Positions 16,067 through 24,852 of a DNA stretch of 51,202 nucleotides are shown one piece after another (the first letter of the stretch is position 1; every line of letters starts with the position of its first letter). The notes under the pieces were generated by a model. It searched no databases, was not told the origin of the DNA, and saw nothing but the letters and a program-made list of their open reading frames with translations. The position numbers were made by a program, and so were the translations under genes. This DNA comes from Roseiflexus sp. (GTDB taxonomy: Bacteria; Chloroflexota; Chloroflexia; Chloroflexales; Roseiflexaceae): NCBI GenBank assembly GCA_025062325.1, contig JANXAL010000003.1:1-51202 (forward strand), given 5' to 3'.

Positions 16067-17755
16067 ATGTTAACCGCCCTCTTTATCTGGCTGATCAACC
16101 TGACACGGCATAGTCGCAACCTATGGCGGCGATTGCTGCGACGGCGCGTTGCGTATGTTCGCATTCCAATCAGCGGGGCGCTGCCGGAGTTCGCACCAGC
16201 GCCGCCGTGGTGGGCGCAGCGCTTCTTTGGCGCACAGGCGCCGCTGAGCCTAAGCGAGTTGCGCCGTCGCTTCGAATGGCTGGCGTCTGACCCACAGGTG
16301 CGCGGTGTAGTGCTCGATATCGGCGCCCTGACATGCGGATGGGCGACGATCCAGAGTATCGATCAGGAAGTCCGCCAACTCCGCGAGCGCAGCAAACTGG
16401 TCGTCGCCCAGGTTGCGAACCCCGACACGAAAAGTTATGTTGCCGCGTGCGCCGCCGACCTGATCGTGGCGCCGCCTGCCGGATTGCTAACGGTCACCGG
16501 CCTGTACACCGAAGTGCGTTTCCTCAAAGATGCGCTAGCAAAAGCGGACGTGAGGGTGGAAGTCACTGCAGTGTCACCGTACAAGGCTGCGGGCGAGCCG
16601 CTGGCACGCTCAGACATGTCACCGGAAAACCGTGAGCAGCTTGAGCGGTTGATTGACCAGCGCTACGCCATGATTATCGAGACCATTGCCAGGGCGCGTC
16701 GCAAGACGGCTGACGAGGTGCGTTCCCTCATCGATGGAGCGCCATGGAGCGCCCGACGCGCGCGGGAAGCCGGACTGATCGATGCTGTACTGTACGAAGA
16801 CGAACTGCCCGCCTTTCTAGCATCGCATACCGGCGCGTCTTCGACAAAGCTGCCAGCGATTGCCGAGTGGGACGAAGCTCGCCGCACTCTGCGCCTGCCG
16901 ATGCTGCGCCGCTATCGCCGTCTGGTCGGCGTCGTCGCAGTGGATGGAACGATTGCCCCTGGACGCAGCCGCCGGATTCCGCTGCCAATCCCACTGATCG
17001 GCAGTGAGATTGCCGGGAGCGAGAGCATCGTGCAGGCGCTGCGTCAGGCAGAGCGCAATCCGCGGATTGCCGCCGTCATCCTGTATGTCAATTCACCCGG
17101 CGGCAGCGCCTTCGACTCTGACCTGATCTGGCGTGAGGTGCGGCGACTCGACCGGCGCAAACCAGTGGTGGCTGTGATGGGAGATGTCGCCGCTTCGGGC
17201 GGGTACTATGTTGCGTCCGGCGCACGCGCCATTCTTGCACAACCCGGAACTATCACCGGCAGCATTGGCGTCCTGATCATCCGCCCAGTCTTCGACGGCC
17301 TTGTCAGGCGCGCTGGCGTGAACACCGTCGCCATCGGGCGCGGCGCGAATAGCGGATTCTTTACCAGTGATGCGCCAACGGAACAGGAACGTCGGGCGAC
17401 GCGCACCCTGCTGGACGAAAGTTACGCCATCTTTAAGCAGCGCGTTGGTGAAGGGCGATCATTGACCGAGGATGCGCTCGAACCGCTGGCAGGCGGGCGC
17501 GTCTGGACCGGAAGTGAGGCGCGTGAGCAACGGTTGATCGACGACATCGGCGGCATGCCAGAGGCGTTGCTGAAGGCGCAGGAATTCGCCAGACTGCCAC
17601 GCGATCGGACGGCGCCGCTGGTTCTGATCGGCGGCGAACGCGGGCGCCTGATGCCGCAGCCGTTCCCCAACGAACCGCTAAAGGCGCTGATGGAGGCGCT
17701 GGATCTCTTGCATCAACCGCGGGTGTGGGCTCTTCTGCCGTTTAGTGACGAGTGA
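16067..17755 (+). CDS. sppA: Signal peptide peptidase SppA, long form
   Basis: A membrane-associated Ser/Lys protease that degrades released signal peptides. The 562-residue protein is the long, tandem-domain (67K) form. A hydrophobic N-terminal anchor (MLTALFIWLINL) precedes two ClpP-like domains. The N-terminal domain supplies the general-base Lys173 in SPYKAAGEPLARSDMS. The C-terminal domain supplies the nucleophile Ser377 in GDVAASGGYYVASGA, with the YVNSPGGS oxyanion strand upstream (340-347). Both catalytic residues of the family are present. The start ATG lies 20 bases after the heptamer repeat, with no strong ribosome binding site. After the stop, AGTGACG-AGTGATG heptamers reappear (17745-17760). 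Confidence 0.94.
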   Translation: MLTALFIWLINLTRHSRNLWRRLLRRRVAYVRIPISGALPEFAPAPPWWAQRFFGAQAPLSLSELRRRFEWLASDPQVRGVVLDIGALTCGWATIQSIDQEVRQLRERSKLVVAQVANPDTKSYVAACAADLIVAPPAGLLTVTGLYTEVRFLKDALAKADVRVEVTAVSPYKAAGEPLARSDMSPENREQLERLIDQRYAMIIETIARARRKTADEVRSLIDGAPWSARRAREAGLIDAVLYEDELPAFLASHTGASSTKLPAIAEWDEARRTLRLPMLRRYRRLVGVVAVDGTIAPGRSRRIPLPIPLIGSEIAGSESIVQALRQAERNPRIAAVILYVNSPGGSAFDSDLIWREVRRLDRRKPVVAVMGDVAASGGYYVASGARAILAQPGTITGSIGVLIIRPVFDGLVRRAGVNTVAIGRGANSGFFTSDAPTEQERRATRTLLDESYAIFKQRVGEGRSLTEDALEPLAGGRVWTGSEAREQRLIDDIGGMPEALLKAQEFARLPRDRTAPLVLIGGERGRLMPQPFPNEPLKALMEALDLLHQPRVWALLPFSDE

Positions 17756-17793
17756 TGAGCGGCAGGCGGCGAACGGTTGCCCAGCAGAGAGTG

Positions 17794-17802
17794 TGGTACA
17801 AT
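17794..17802 (+). promoter_or_regulatory. Extended -10 promoter of the thioredoxin-TPR gene
   Basis: TGG-TACAAT (17794-17802) fits an extended -10 element. TTGCCC upstream is only 14 bases away, too close for a standard -35. The expected start site, near 17809, gives a leader of about 48 bases. Confidence 0.45.
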
Positions 17803-17856
17803 TGAGGGAAATCGCGAGCAATAGCAGGCCGTTGATGCTCCATGGAGGTTTTTACC

Positions 17857-18738
17857 GTGTCTCTCGCAAACAAGGGCGCGAGCAGCGTTGTGATCGATGT
17901 CAATGAACGCACCTTTCGCGTTGAGGTGCTTGAGCGTTCGCGCACCGTTCCGGTTGTAGTCGATTTCTGGGCGCCCTGGTGTGGTCCGTGCCGCGTGCTG
18001 GGACCAATTCTGGAAAAACTGGCCAACGAAGCAAAGGGCGCTTGGATTCTGGCAAAGCTGAATGTGGACGAAAACCCGCGTCTGGCGCAGATGTTCCAGG
18101 TGCAGGGCATCCCATCGGTTAAGGCGTTCCGCGACGGTCGAGTGGTGGACGAGTTCACCGGCGCGTTGCCCGAGTCACAGGTGCGCGCCTGGTTGAAGCG
18201 GCTCGGTCCGCTCGCGCCGGTATCACCGGCAGACCGGCTGGCAGACGAAGCGGCAGCACTTGAGGAGCGCGATCCGCTTGGCGCAAAAGCGCGGTATGAA
18301 AGTGCGCTCAACCTGGACCCAAACCATAGCGCAAGCCTGTTCGGATTGGGACGGTTATTGCTGATTGCTGGCGATCCGACGGGCGCTGAATTGCTGAGGA
18401 AAATCCCATCCGATGCACCGCAGTGGAAGCAGGCGCAGGCATGGCTCACGCTTGCTGATCTAATCGCAGCAGCGGAGGACGTCAATCCATCAGCGCTGCT
18501 CGAGCGGATTGAACAAAACCCGACAGACCTCGAGGCGCGTTGGTTGCTGGCAGCGCATCAGGTGCGCGGTCAACGCTACGCCGATGCTATCGAGACGCTT
18601 CTTGGGATCGTGATGCGCAATCGCGCATTTCGAGACGACGGTGCACGCAAGATGCTGCTAGCGCTGTTCACGGTGCTCGGCGACCAGCATCCGTTGACCG
18701 TCAAGGGGCGGCGTGATTTGGCGAATGTGATGTTTTAG
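17857..18738 (+). CDS. Thioredoxin-TPR protein (YbbN/CnoX-like)
   Basis: A cytosolic 293-residue protein with a thioredoxin domain (about 10-115) and a C-terminal tetratricopeptide-like helical region (about 125-290, ARYESALNLDPNHSASLFGLGRLL). The active site is intact, WCGPC at residues 41-45, so it can act as a redox protein, unlike E. coli YbbN, which lacks one cysteine. Related proteins (CnoX) are redox-regulated holdases handing clients to chaperonins. The GTG at 17857 is chosen because GGAGG (17844-17848) lies eight bases upstream; the in-frame ATG at 17842 overlaps that site. It appears monocistronic, followed by CCCTAAC-type heptamers. Confidence 0.92.
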   Translation: MSLANKGASSVVIDVNERTFRVEVLERSRTVPVVVDFWAPWCGPCRVLGPILEKLANEAKGAWILAKLNVDENPRLAQMFQVQGIPSVKAFRDGRVVDEFTGALPESQVRAWLKRLGPLAPVSPADRLADEAAALEERDPLGAKARYESALNLDPNHSASLFGLGRLLLIAGDPTGAELLRKIPSDAPQWKQAQAWLTLADLIAAAEDVNPSALLERIEQNPTDLEARWLLAAHQVRGQRYADAIETLLGIVMRNRAFRDDGARKMLLALFTVLGDQHPLTVKGRRDLANVMF

Positions 18739-18806
18739 GGGTTCGGGGTTAGGGATTAGAGCAATGAGATCAGGGAACGCAATGACCATCACCCCTAACC
18801 CTTAAC
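18736..18806. repeat. GGGGTTA / TAACCCC heptamer tracts
   Basis: GGGGTTC-GGGGTTA-GGGATTA at 18738-18758 and, inverted, CACCCCTAACCCTTAACC at 18789-18806. The two arms could pair. Related words occur at 1-55 and at 22030-22045. Confidence 0.6.
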
Positions 18807-18821
18807 CATATTCTCAGTTCC

Positions 18822-19475
18822 ATGATCGATCTCTTGATAGACGCCTACACCTACTTCCTCGCCAACCAATCTCGTTTCTGGACTGCAGCAACCCAGCATC
18901 TCTGGATCAGTTCAGCAGCGCTGGCGATCAGCATTGCCATCGGGCTGCCCCTTGGCATCTGGACGGCGCACCAGGTGCGTATCGGGCAGTGGGTAATCAA
19001 CCTGTTCGGCGCGCTGCGCCTAGTGCCGAGCCTTGCAGTACTGTTCCTGGTACAACCTTACCTCGGAATCGGCACGACACCGGCGCTGGTAGCGCTGACG
19101 CTTCTGGCAGTGCCGCCAGTGCTTATTGCCACGTATGCAGGGGTGCGCTCGGTCGATGGCGGCGTGCGTGAGGCGGCACGCGGCATGGGGATGACCGTCG
19201 GACAGGTCCTCTGGCGGGTGGAACTGCCGCTGGCGCTGCCATCAATCATCGGCGGCGTGCGCACCGCTGCCGTCGAGGTGATTGCAAGCGCTACGCTGGC
19301 CGCGTTTATCGGCGGCGGCGGGCTTGGCATCTTTATCACTCGCGGCTACGCACTATTCGATACTCGGATCATGCTCGTCGGCGCCATCCCAGTGGCGCTG
19401 CTGGCGCTCACGGCAGAGTTGGCGCTGGGATGGACGCAGCGTCGTCTGGCATCCGGGCTGGACGCTGCAACGTAG
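18822..19475 (+). CDS. Osmoprotectant ABC transporter permease (OpuC/OpuB type)
   Basis: One of two permease subunits of a betaine/choline-class ABC importer. The 217-residue protein has about five or six transmembrane helices and the family phrase REAARGMGMTVGQVLWRVELPLALPSIIGGVRTAAVEVI (EAA loop contacting the ATPase), followed by GGGGLGIFITRGY. No ribosome binding site precedes the ATG. It heads a cluster ordered permease, binding protein, ATPase, permease, all on the plus strand and closely spaced. Its EAA loop is close to that of the second permease at 21416, indicating an old duplication. Confidence 0.92.
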   Translation: MIDLLIDAYTYFLANQSRFWTAATQHLWISSAALAISIAIGLPLGIWTAHQVRIGQWVINLFGALRLVPSLAVLFLVQPYLGIGTTPALVALTLLAVPPVLIATYAGVRSVDGGVREAARGMGMTVGQVLWRVELPLALPSIIGGVRTAAVEVIASATLAAFIGGGGLGIFITRGYALFDTRIMLVGAIPVALLALTAELALGWTQRRLASGLDAAT

Positions 19476-19499
19476 CTTTCGGAAAAAAGGAGGTTCACG

Positions 19500-20447
19500 G
19501 TGCGATCTATCCGTTTTCTGGTCGCGTTCACCACGCTGGTTGGTCTGCTCCTCGCCGCATGCGGCGCTCCCGCCCAAACCACGCAACCAACTGCTGCTCC
19601 ACAATCCGCTCCTACCGACTCTAAACCAGTTCGGATTGGCTCGAAGAATTTCACCGAGGCTATTCTGGTCGCCGAAATGTACGCGCTGGCGCTGGAGAAC
19701 GCTGGCATTCGCGTTGAGCGCAAGTTCAACCTTGGCGCGACACCGGTGGCGCATACGGCACTGGTGAATGGCGAAATCGACCTGTACCCGGAGTATACCT
19801 CGACGGGTTTGCTCGAAGTGCTCAAGCAAGCGCCGATTGCTGACGCTAGAGGCATTCTAGCGGCAGTGCGCAAGGGATACGAAGAGCAGTTCAAGGCGAC
19901 CTGGCTCGAACCATCGCCCTTCAACAACACGAACGCGCTGGCAATGACCCGGCAACGGGCCGAGGAACTGGGAATCAAAACATACTCCGATCTGGTGGCG
20001 TTCTCCGATAAGCTGAAACTCGGCGGTCCGCCGGAATTCCCGGAGCGCGAGGATACCAAAGGGCTAATGGCGACATACGGATTCGACCCAAAGTTCATCG
20101 AAGAGAACTTTGTACAACTCGATACCGGTGCGCTGCGCTACGAAGCGCTCCTCAGAGGCGACATCGATGTGGTCGTCGCGTTCGGCACTGACGGGCAGAT
20201 CAATGGACTAGGGCTAGCGTTACTGGAGGACGACAAGAACTATTATCCCATCTACCAGATTGCCCCAGTCATTCGCCAGGACGTTCTAGCCGCCAACCCG
20301 CAGATTGCTGAGACGCTCAACCGGCTGGCGCCGCTCCTGACAAACGATGTGATGTCCGGGTTGAACTGGCAGGTCGATGGACCAGAGAAGAGGGAGATCG
20401 CCGACGTAGCGCGCGCCTTCCTGCAACAGCAGGGGTTCATTAAGTAA
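19500..20447 (+). CDS. Osmoprotectant-binding lipoprotein (OpuC/OsmX family)
   Basis: The extracytoplasmic substrate receptor. The 315-residue protein has a lipoprotein signal (hydrophobic core, then LLLAACG, lipidated Cys about residue 21) followed by a short Thr/Pro/Gln linker. The family core begins RIGSKNFTEAILVAEMYALALE and continues TALVNGEIDLYPEYTSTGLLEVL, hallmarks of quaternary-amine (glycine betaine, choline, carnitine) receptors. The start is a GTG at 19500 supported by AAGGAGGT at 19487-19494. Ligand within the class cannot be told from sequence. Confidence 0.93.
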   Translation: MRSIRFLVAFTTLVGLLLAACGAPAQTTQPTAAPQSAPTDSKPVRIGSKNFTEAILVAEMYALALENAGIRVERKFNLGATPVAHTALVNGEIDLYPEYTSTGLLEVLKQAPIADARGILAAVRKGYEEQFKATWLEPSPFNNTNALAMTRQRAEELGIKTYSDLVAFSDKLKLGGPPEFPEREDTKGLMATYGFDPKFIEENFVQLDTGALRYEALLRGDIDVVVAFGTDGQINGLGLALLEDDKNYYPIYQIAPVIRQDVLAANPQIAETLNRLAPLLTNDVMSGLNWQVDGPEKREIADVARAFLQQQGFIK

Positions 20448-20451
20448 ACCC

Positions 20452-21432
20452 ATGGCATTGATCATCGCAGATCGGCTGACCAAGACGTTTCCTGGTGAGA
20501 CCCGCCCGGCAGTCGATCAGGTTTCATTTGAAGTCAAACAGGGTGAGTTCGTCGTCTTACTGGGACCGTCCGGTTGCGGCAAGACGACGCTGCTTAAGAT
20601 GATCAACCGGCTCTATGAGCCAACTGCCGGTCGGCTTCTGATCGATGGCGTCGATGCGCGCTCTGTGCCCGCAACGGAACTGCGCCGCCGTATCGGGTAT
20701 GTGATTCAGCAAACTGGACTGTTCCCCCATCTTACTATCGAACAGAATATCGCCATCGTTCCGCAGTTGCTGAAATGGGATCGCCGACGCATCGAGGCGC
20801 GGATCGATGAACTGCTCGACCTGGTGGAACTGCCGCGTTCGTACCGCAAACGATATCCGCGTCAGTTGTCAGGCGGCGAGCAGCAGCGCGTCGGTCTGGC
20901 GCGCGCGCTGGCTGCCGACCCGACCCTTATGCTGATGGACGAGCCGTTCGGTGCGCTCGACGCCATCACTCGCGCCCGTTTGCAGGATGAGTTGTTGCGT
21001 ATTCAGCAGCGTCTCCATAAGACTATTCTGTTCGTAACCCACGATGTCGATGAAGCGCTCCGTCTGGCAGACCGGCTGCTGATTATGCGCGCCGGACGCA
21101 TTGTCCAGTTCGACACGCCGCTTACTGTGCTGGCGGAACCGGCAGACGATTTTGTGCGCGATCTGCTCGGTGCGGACGACGTGCTTCGTCGCCTCAGCCT
21201 GCTGACCGTCGCCGATGCGCTGGCGGGACATAGCTATAATGCACGCCCCGCCGGGAACGGTGTGCAGGAGACGCTCCAACTGGGCGATACGCTGCGTGAG
21301 GCGCTCATTCGCGTCCTGCGGGCAGGCGGTCAGGCGTTGCCAGTTGTTGCTGATGGGCAGAACGTGGGGCAGATATCACCCGATACCATTGCCTCTGCAC
21401 TGACGCGCATCACCCATGCGTTACCTGATTGA
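20452..21432 (+). CDS. Osmoprotectant ABC transporter ATPase (OpuCA/ProV-like)
   Basis: The 326-residue ATPase energises the betaine-class importer. It shows Walker A GPSGCGKTTLLKMI, Q-loop YVIQQTGLFPHLT, signature QLSGGEQQRVGLARALA, Walker B LMLMDEPFGALD and the H-loop FVTHDVDEAL. After about residue 235 there is a C-terminal extension ending ALPVVADGQNVGQISPD, resembling a single CBS-like repeat; OpuCA proteins normally carry two CBS motifs as an ionic-strength sensor, so this one looks shortened. Its 3' end overlaps the next permease by 17 bases. Confidence 0.93.
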   Translation: MALIIADRLTKTFPGETRPAVDQVSFEVKQGEFVVLLGPSGCGKTTLLKMINRLYEPTAGRLLIDGVDARSVPATELRRRIGYVIQQTGLFPHLTIEQNIAIVPQLLKWDRRRIEARIDELLDLVELPRSYRKRYPRQLSGGEQQRVGLARALAADPTLMLMDEPFGALDAITRARLQDELLRIQQRLHKTILFVTHDVDEALRLADRLLIMRAGRIVQFDTPLTVLAEPADDFVRDLLGADDVLRRLSLLTVADALAGHSYNARPAGNGVQETLQLGDTLREALIRVLRAGGQALPVVADGQNVGQISPDTIASALTRITHALPD

Positions 21433-22042
21433 GAATCTGCCATATGTGCTGAGCCTGGCCGGGCAGCATCTGCTCATGTCGGGCATGAGCCTCGCCATTG
21501 CGCTGGCAATCGCGCTGCCAGTCGGGATTATTTGCGCGCGTATAGCGTGGCTGCGCAGCCTAGTACTGGGGATTCTGGGCATTATTTACACTATTCCAAG
21601 TCTCTCACTCTTCGTCCTCCTCATCCCGTTCACTGGTCTGGGGCTGCGTCCGGCAGTCATCGCTCTGGTCGCATACGCGCAACTGGTGCTGGTACGGAAC
21701 GTGGTTGTCGGGCTGACCGGCATCGATCCCGCGATCGTGGAAGCGGCGCGCGGCATGGGGATGACCGCGCTGCAACGATTGTGGCGGGTGGAACTGCCGC
21801 TAGCGCTGCCGATCATTCTAGCGGGAGTGCGCGTGGCGACCCTCTCGATCATCGCCATTGGCACGATCGCGGCGTTCATCAATGCCGGCGGGCTGGGGCT
21901 GTTGTTGTTTGACGGAGTGCGCAGCAGCAACCCAGACAAGATCATCGCTGGCGCTGTCGCCGTCAGTGCGCTGGCGATCGGCGCCAATGGCGTGCTGTGG
22001 GTGATCGAGCAGCGTGCGGCGCGGGCGATGCTGGGGGACTAG
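21416..22042 (+). CDS. Osmoprotectant ABC transporter permease, second subunit
   Basis: The 208-residue partner permease, with about five or six transmembrane helices and the EAA loop VEAARGMGMTALQRLWRVELPLALPIILAGVRVATLSIIAIGTI, then NAGGLGLLLFDG. The ATG at 21416 lies inside the ATPase gene in another frame (17-base overlap), giving translational coupling. With the other three genes it completes a two-permease importer. No regulator is adjacent. Confidence 0.92.
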   Translation: MRYLIENLPYVLSLAGQHLLMSGMSLAIALAIALPVGIICARIAWLRSLVLGILGIIYTIPSLSLFVLLIPFTGLGLRPAVIALVAYAQLVLVRNVVVGLTGIDPAIVEAARGMGMTALQRLWRVELPLALPIILAGVRVATLSIIAIGTIAAFINAGGLGLLLFDGVRSSNPDKIIAGAVAVSALAIGANGVLWVIEQRAARAMLGD

Positions 22043-22263
22043 GGGATTAAGAACAATGCCTTGCAAAGACGAGCCATCACACCAGAGTTCAAGCGCAGCA
22101 TCCCTGTATTGTATTGTGGGCGCTTGCTTGAAAGGTATCGGGGTCGGGGAAGCCACTGTGCTCGTCGCTGGCTGTGCGTGCTGTGGCTGATGGTGTAGCT
22201 CAAACGCGAACAGTACTATGTTGCACCATCGGACAGCGCCGCGCCATGGAATGGAGATTTGGG

Positions 22264-23118
22264 ATGCAGTATGAATTCCAGCACATTCGCCTCAGTGACG
22301 TGTCACTGGCATATATCGAGCAAGGGCGCGGCGCGCCGGTAGTACTCGTCCATGGCAGCGGACCAACCGACCTGCGCACGTGGGAACGGCAGATCGAGCC
22401 ATTCGCTGCCAGCTTCCGCGTTATTGCCTACAGTCGGCGACACCATTACCCAAACCAGGTGACTGGCGATCTCTCTGACATCATATCGACCCGAACGCAT
22501 GCGCGCGATCTGGCTGACCTGATCACTGCGCTCGGGTTGGGGCGTGTGCACCTGATCGGTTTCTCGTTCGGGGCGGATATTGTTCTGCGATTAGCAGTGG
22601 ATCGCCCAGATCTGGTGCGCACGCTCACAATCACAGAGCCAGCGCTGCGCTCCTGGCTCACTACGCTGCCCGGCGGGCCCGAACTTCTGGCGCAGCGCGC
22701 GGCAGCGATTCTCCTCGCAAAACACGCTGTGCGGATCGGTGATCTGGAGCAGGGGGCGCGGCTCTTTATCGACGGCTTAATGGGAAATGGCGTATTTGAC
22801 AGACTGCCGCCGCCATCCCGCCAGCGCATCCTGGACAACGCGCATTTGATCGGCGCAGAGCCAGTGGAAATCAGCATTACGGACGCCGAGGACATCACCC
22901 GCGACGAGGCGGCGACGATCCGGGCGCCGACGCTCCTCCTCACCGGCGACGCAAGCCCGCCGATGTTCCTGATCGTCAGCCGGGAACTGGCGCGCTGCCT
23001 GCCGAACGTCGAACAGGCGCGGCTACGCGGCGCTTCCCATCTCCTGCATGTCATGAACCCGCAGGCGTACAATGCGACCGTCCTCGAGTTTCTGAAGAAG
23101 ATTGAGGGATTGGGATAA
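22264..23118 (+). CDS. Alpha/beta hydrolase
   Basis: A 284-residue cytosolic alpha/beta hydrolase of unknown substrate. It has the oxyanion loop VVLVHGSGPTDLRTW (26-40), nucleophile elbow LIGFSFGAD (Ser101 in GFSFG), an acid in LLLTGDASPP and a late His in RGASHLLHVMN, so the triad is complete. The ATG at 22264 follows TGGAGA (22251-22256) with eight bases spacing; the frame is open further upstream to 22174 without a better signal. It stands alone downstream of the osmoprotectant transporter. The stop lies in a palindromic element shared with the convergent gene. Confidence 0.87.
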   Translation: MQYEFQHIRLSDVSLAYIEQGRGAPVVLVHGSGPTDLRTWERQIEPFAASFRVIAYSRRHHYPNQVTGDLSDIISTRTHARDLADLITALGLGRVHLIGFSFGADIVLRLAVDRPDLVRTLTITEPALRSWLTTLPGGPELLAQRAAAILLAKHAVRIGDLEQGARLFIDGLMGNGVFDRLPPPSRQRILDNAHLIGAEPVEISITDAEDITRDEAATIRAPTLLLTGDASPPMFLIVSRELARCLPNVEQARLRGASHLLHVMNPQAYNATVLEFLKKIEGLG

Positions 23119-23162
23119 CGACGTTGCAAGGTAAAGATGTTGCGATGCAACGTCCTTATCCC
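23112..23162. repeat. Palindromic element between convergent genes (GACGTTGCA family)
   Basis: GGGATAACGACGTTGCA (23112-23128) and TGCAACGTCCTTATCCC (23146-23162) match at 16 of 17 positions around a 17-base loop. It spans the stop of the hydrolase and lies just past the glycosyltransferase stop, so it could end transcription from both sides, though without T-runs. A relative occurs at 43489-43511. Confidence 0.75.
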
Positions 23163-23183
23163 CGCCCCCCTGTTGCTCGCTTC

Positions 23184-24731
23184 TCACCGTTTGTCTGGGA
23201 CGACGTACACCACGAATTTTCCTGCCTCCACACGCCTGGCATGACGCTCGAGGTACGCCCGGACTTCAGGAGAAGCGAGGGTATCGTCGTGCGCCGGCAG
23301 CACAACGTAACGGATCGGATGCTGAGACGTGTAGCGCACGAAATGATCAACGTTCTCCATAATGTTACGCCGGAACACCTCGTCAAACTCGAACCAGGTT
23401 GCCGGTTGCCGCGCATAGAGGATGGTCGGCCAGTACGCTTCGGTTAGCACATAGCCACGCGGTTGCGAACGCAATACCTGCCAGACCGGCTCGTAGCTGC
23501 GGAGGCGCGCCCCCTCGCCAGCGTAGTATCCAATAGTCACGAGATTGATCAGGGTGAAGAGAACAACCAGATAGAATGCAGCGCGGCGCTTCCACGGCAG
23601 CGGCAGGCGGGTGAAGCCAGCCGCAACCAGCAGCGCCAGCGGCGGCAACGCCGGAATGATAACGCGCGGACTGTTGCCTGAACCGGGGGTAGCGGCATAT
23701 ACCAGCAGCACAACGACACCCAACCCCATCCACGCAAGCAGCAACGCCAACGCATTGGACGGAAACCTGTCGCTGCATGCGCCAATCCCTGCAAGAGCGC
23801 CAATGACTGCCAGCGTCAGCAACGCGCCATACCACGGGATATAGAACAGCAACTCGAGCATCTGCGGCGCAACCAGGCTGAACTGCCGGAGCGACAGTCC
23901 GCCCGTCGGCGCACGCTCACCCTGCCCCAGATAATGAAACCACACCCACGGCGACGCAATGAGAGCTGGACCTATCAGCGCGGCGAGCGTGTGCACCCAG
24001 GAGCTCAGCGTGACGGGCTCGCGCCGTCTCCATTGGGTGACAAATGACCATGCGGCGGCGATGCCGACCGAGCCAAAGTAGAGCGCAAGCAGATCAAGTT
24101 TCATCAGCGCCGCCAGACCGCCGAGGATGACGGCGGCAACAGTGCGCTCTCGGACATATGCCAGCAGCGCAGCCGTCAGCGCTAGCGCTGAGAGCGCTTC
24201 GCTGTAGGCGACTGTTGCATAATCGCGGAAGAGGGGAAAGCAGGCGAGAAACGCCGCAGCCATTAGCGCCTCGCGCCGCATCAACCACAGGCGCGCTAGC
24301 CAATAGGTGAGCAACACGACTCCTGCGCCTGCCAGCGGGATGACCAGGTGCAGCGCGGTATACGAACGTGTCAGAGCCCAGACGCATGCAAAGATCAGCG
24401 GTGGAACCGGACCCCACCAGCGGTGCAGCCCTCCCTGCGGGAAACGGTAGAGCGCCAGTGGCGCAAGCGATGGCGGATCGGGAGGGAAACCCTTAATGCG
24501 TTCATAGGTGTCGGGTGCGCCGAATAGGAACGCCGGGTTCTCGACAATCAGAATCCCCCAATGCATATTGCGCGGCGCATCGCCGTACTGCGGACCGGTG
24601 AGCGCTTGCACCAGCGCAAACTGGCCCGACAGCAGGACCAGCAGAACGACGTGTGAACCGATTATAGCGCGAATGCGAACGTACCAGGAACGGAGAACCT
24701 TGTTTGATAGAGGAGCGCTGGAATGGTTCAT
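23184..24731 (-). CDS. GT39/ArnT-like membrane glycosyltransferase
   Basis: A polytopic membrane protein of 515 residues, about ten transmembrane helices and a soluble extracytoplasmic C-terminal region. It resembles the PMT/ArnT-like (GT-C) family, which transfers sugars from polyprenyl-phosphate carriers to acceptors outside the membrane. The first external loop carries GPQYGDAPRNMHWG, with an acidic residue where GT-C enzymes keep a catalytic Asp/Glu. The C-terminal VLRSQPRGYVLTEAYWPTILYARQ is typical of bacterial members. I take the ATG at 24731; the frame is open to 24803 but runs over the region upstream of the divergent desaturase. Acceptor and donor are unknown. Confidence 0.8.
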   Translation of the reverse strand: MNHSSAPLSNKVLRSWYVRIRAIIGSHVVLLVLLSGQFALVQALTGPQYGDAPRNMHWGILIVENPAFLFGAPDTYERIKGFPPDPPSLAPLALYRFPQGGLHRWWGPVPPLIFACVWALTRSYTALHLVIPLAGAGVVLLTYWLARLWLMRREALMAAAFLACFPLFRDYATVAYSEALSALALTAALLAYVRERTVAAVILGGLAALMKLDLLALYFGSVGIAAAWSFVTQWRRREPVTLSSWVHTLAALIGPALIASPWVWFHYLGQGERAPTGGLSLRQFSLVAPQMLELLFYIPWYGALLTLAVIGALAGIGACSDRFPSNALALLLAWMGLGVVVLLVYAATPGSGNSPRVIIPALPPLALLVAAGFTRLPLPWKRRAAFYLVVLFTLINLVTIGYYAGEGARLRSYEPVWQVLRSQPRGYVLTEAYWPTILYARQPATWFEFDEVFRRNIMENVDHFVRYTSQHPIRYVVLPAHDDTLASPEVRAYLERHARRVEAGKFVVYVVPDKR

Positions 24732-24852
24732 GGTTGTTGTTGCTACCTTTGCGCCTACAATCTGCACGCCTGCAACCTTTCCGCCCCTCGCCTCACGCCT
24801 CATCTATGATACACTATTCATAAACACACGCGTTCCAGAAAAGGATGCTGAT

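Noticed and set aside
15637-16113. A 158-codon plus-strand frame starting GTG over the purK stop and encoding seven-residue HSSLGTR repeats
   Set aside because: It is open only because 21-bp repeats keep frames free of stops; there is no independent start signal or family, and it runs into sppA.
24508-24852. N-terminal extension of the CrtI-family gene by 115 codons
   Set aside because: It is antisense to the glycosyltransferase, lacks desaturase similarity, and the FAD motif begins right after the ATG at 24853.
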